Positions 6,700-6,827 of a DNA stretch of 6,827 bases are shown here, piece after piece. A program made the position numbers and the translations under genes. The notes under the pieces are model-generated. The model saw only the letters and a program-made list of their open reading frames with translations. It was not told the origin of the DNA and ran no database searches. Each line of letters starts with the position of its first letter. Within the stretch, counting starts at the first letter, position 1. The DNA is taken from assembly GCA_013372875.1 (NCBI GenBank), contig JABXIW010000010.1:1-6827 (forward strand), in the 5' to 3' direction. The stretch is from Gammaproteobacteria bacterium. Its GTDB lineage: Bacteria > Pseudomonadota > Gammaproteobacteria > Enterobacterales > Kangiellaceae.

Positions 6700-6827
6700 T
6701 TAAGATGCTTGTTTGAAGTGTTTTGCAGCAATCGTTTCTACTGCACGTTCAAAGATGCTTAGTCCTTGGTTCAGCTCAGATTCACTGATAGTCAATGGAC
6801 AGAAAAACTTCACCACCTCATCATCTG
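6700..6827 (-). CDS. ectB: Diaminobutyrate-2-oxoglutarate transaminase, C-terminal end only
   Basis: Only the last 41 codons and the TAA (6700-6702) lie in the window; the gene continues past the right edge. The visible residues include DDEVVKFFCPLTISESELNQ and then GLSIFERAVETIAAKHFKQA plus a final Ser. This matches the end of class III PLP-dependent aminotransferases of the EctB type, where 'KxxxPLTI' and 'L..GL.I...A' are typical. The enzyme transfers an amino group from glutamate to aspartate semialdehyde, giving L-2,4-diaminobutyrate. The catalytic lysine and PLP-binding segments are not in view. The call rests on this C-terminus and on its place directly before ectC, 15 nt away. ectA is expected farther right. 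Confidence 0.92.
   Translation of the reverse strand, partial: DDEVVKFFCPLTISESELNQGLSIFERAVETIAAKHFKQAS

Overview
The window looks like chromosomal DNA of a marine, salt-tolerant gammaproteobacterium, most likely a Vibrio of the parahaemolyticus/alginolyticus/harveyi group. This is inferred from gene content (an ectoine operon with a dedicated aspartate kinase after ectC), protein sequence character and moderate base composition; no database search was run. I see no mobile element, CRISPR array, tRNA or rRNA. Apart from the cut ectB, every gene appears intact.

Region 1 (1-3420, + strand) is a tight three-gene export operon: an HlyD/AcrA-type membrane-fusion protein, then two paralogous ABC-2 type permeases that overlap by 4 nt (ATGA). 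It closes with a perfect 16-bp terminator hairpin at 3381-3416. The adaptor should bridge the inner-membrane permease pair to a TolC-like outer-membrane channel. No ATP-binding subunit lies in or between these genes, so it is either upstream of the window or encoded elsewhere.

Region 2 (3417-4760, + strand) is a monocistronic gene for a periplasmic di-haem cytochrome c peroxidase with a signal peptide, two CxxCH motifs and the axial and catalytic residues of the bacterial CcpA family. Its leader of about 300 bp carries a near-consensus FNR box (TTGAC-TTTA-ATCAA), a tandem 11-bp direct repeat and a sigma70-like promoter candidate. This fits a peroxidase induced under low oxygen. A short hairpin at 4735-4756 ends the gene and can also serve the convergent operon.

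Region 3 (4782-6827, - strand) is the distal part of an ectoine operon, read right to left: the C-terminal 41 codons of ectB (the window edge cuts the gene), ectC, and the ectoine-associated aspartate kinase (Ask_Ect). The kinase starts the aspartate route to aspartate semialdehyde. EctB makes diaminobutyrate from that, EctA (outside the window) acetylates it, and EctC cyclises the product to the osmoprotectant ectoine. A strong RNA hairpin in the 91-nt gap between ectC and the kinase may tune their relative expression.

The genes belong to known families and I do not see a clearly undescribed system. The points most worth a second look are the permease pair without an ATPase, the FNR-type control of the peroxidase, the intercistronic hairpin in the ectoine operon and the divergent motifs of the specialised kinase.
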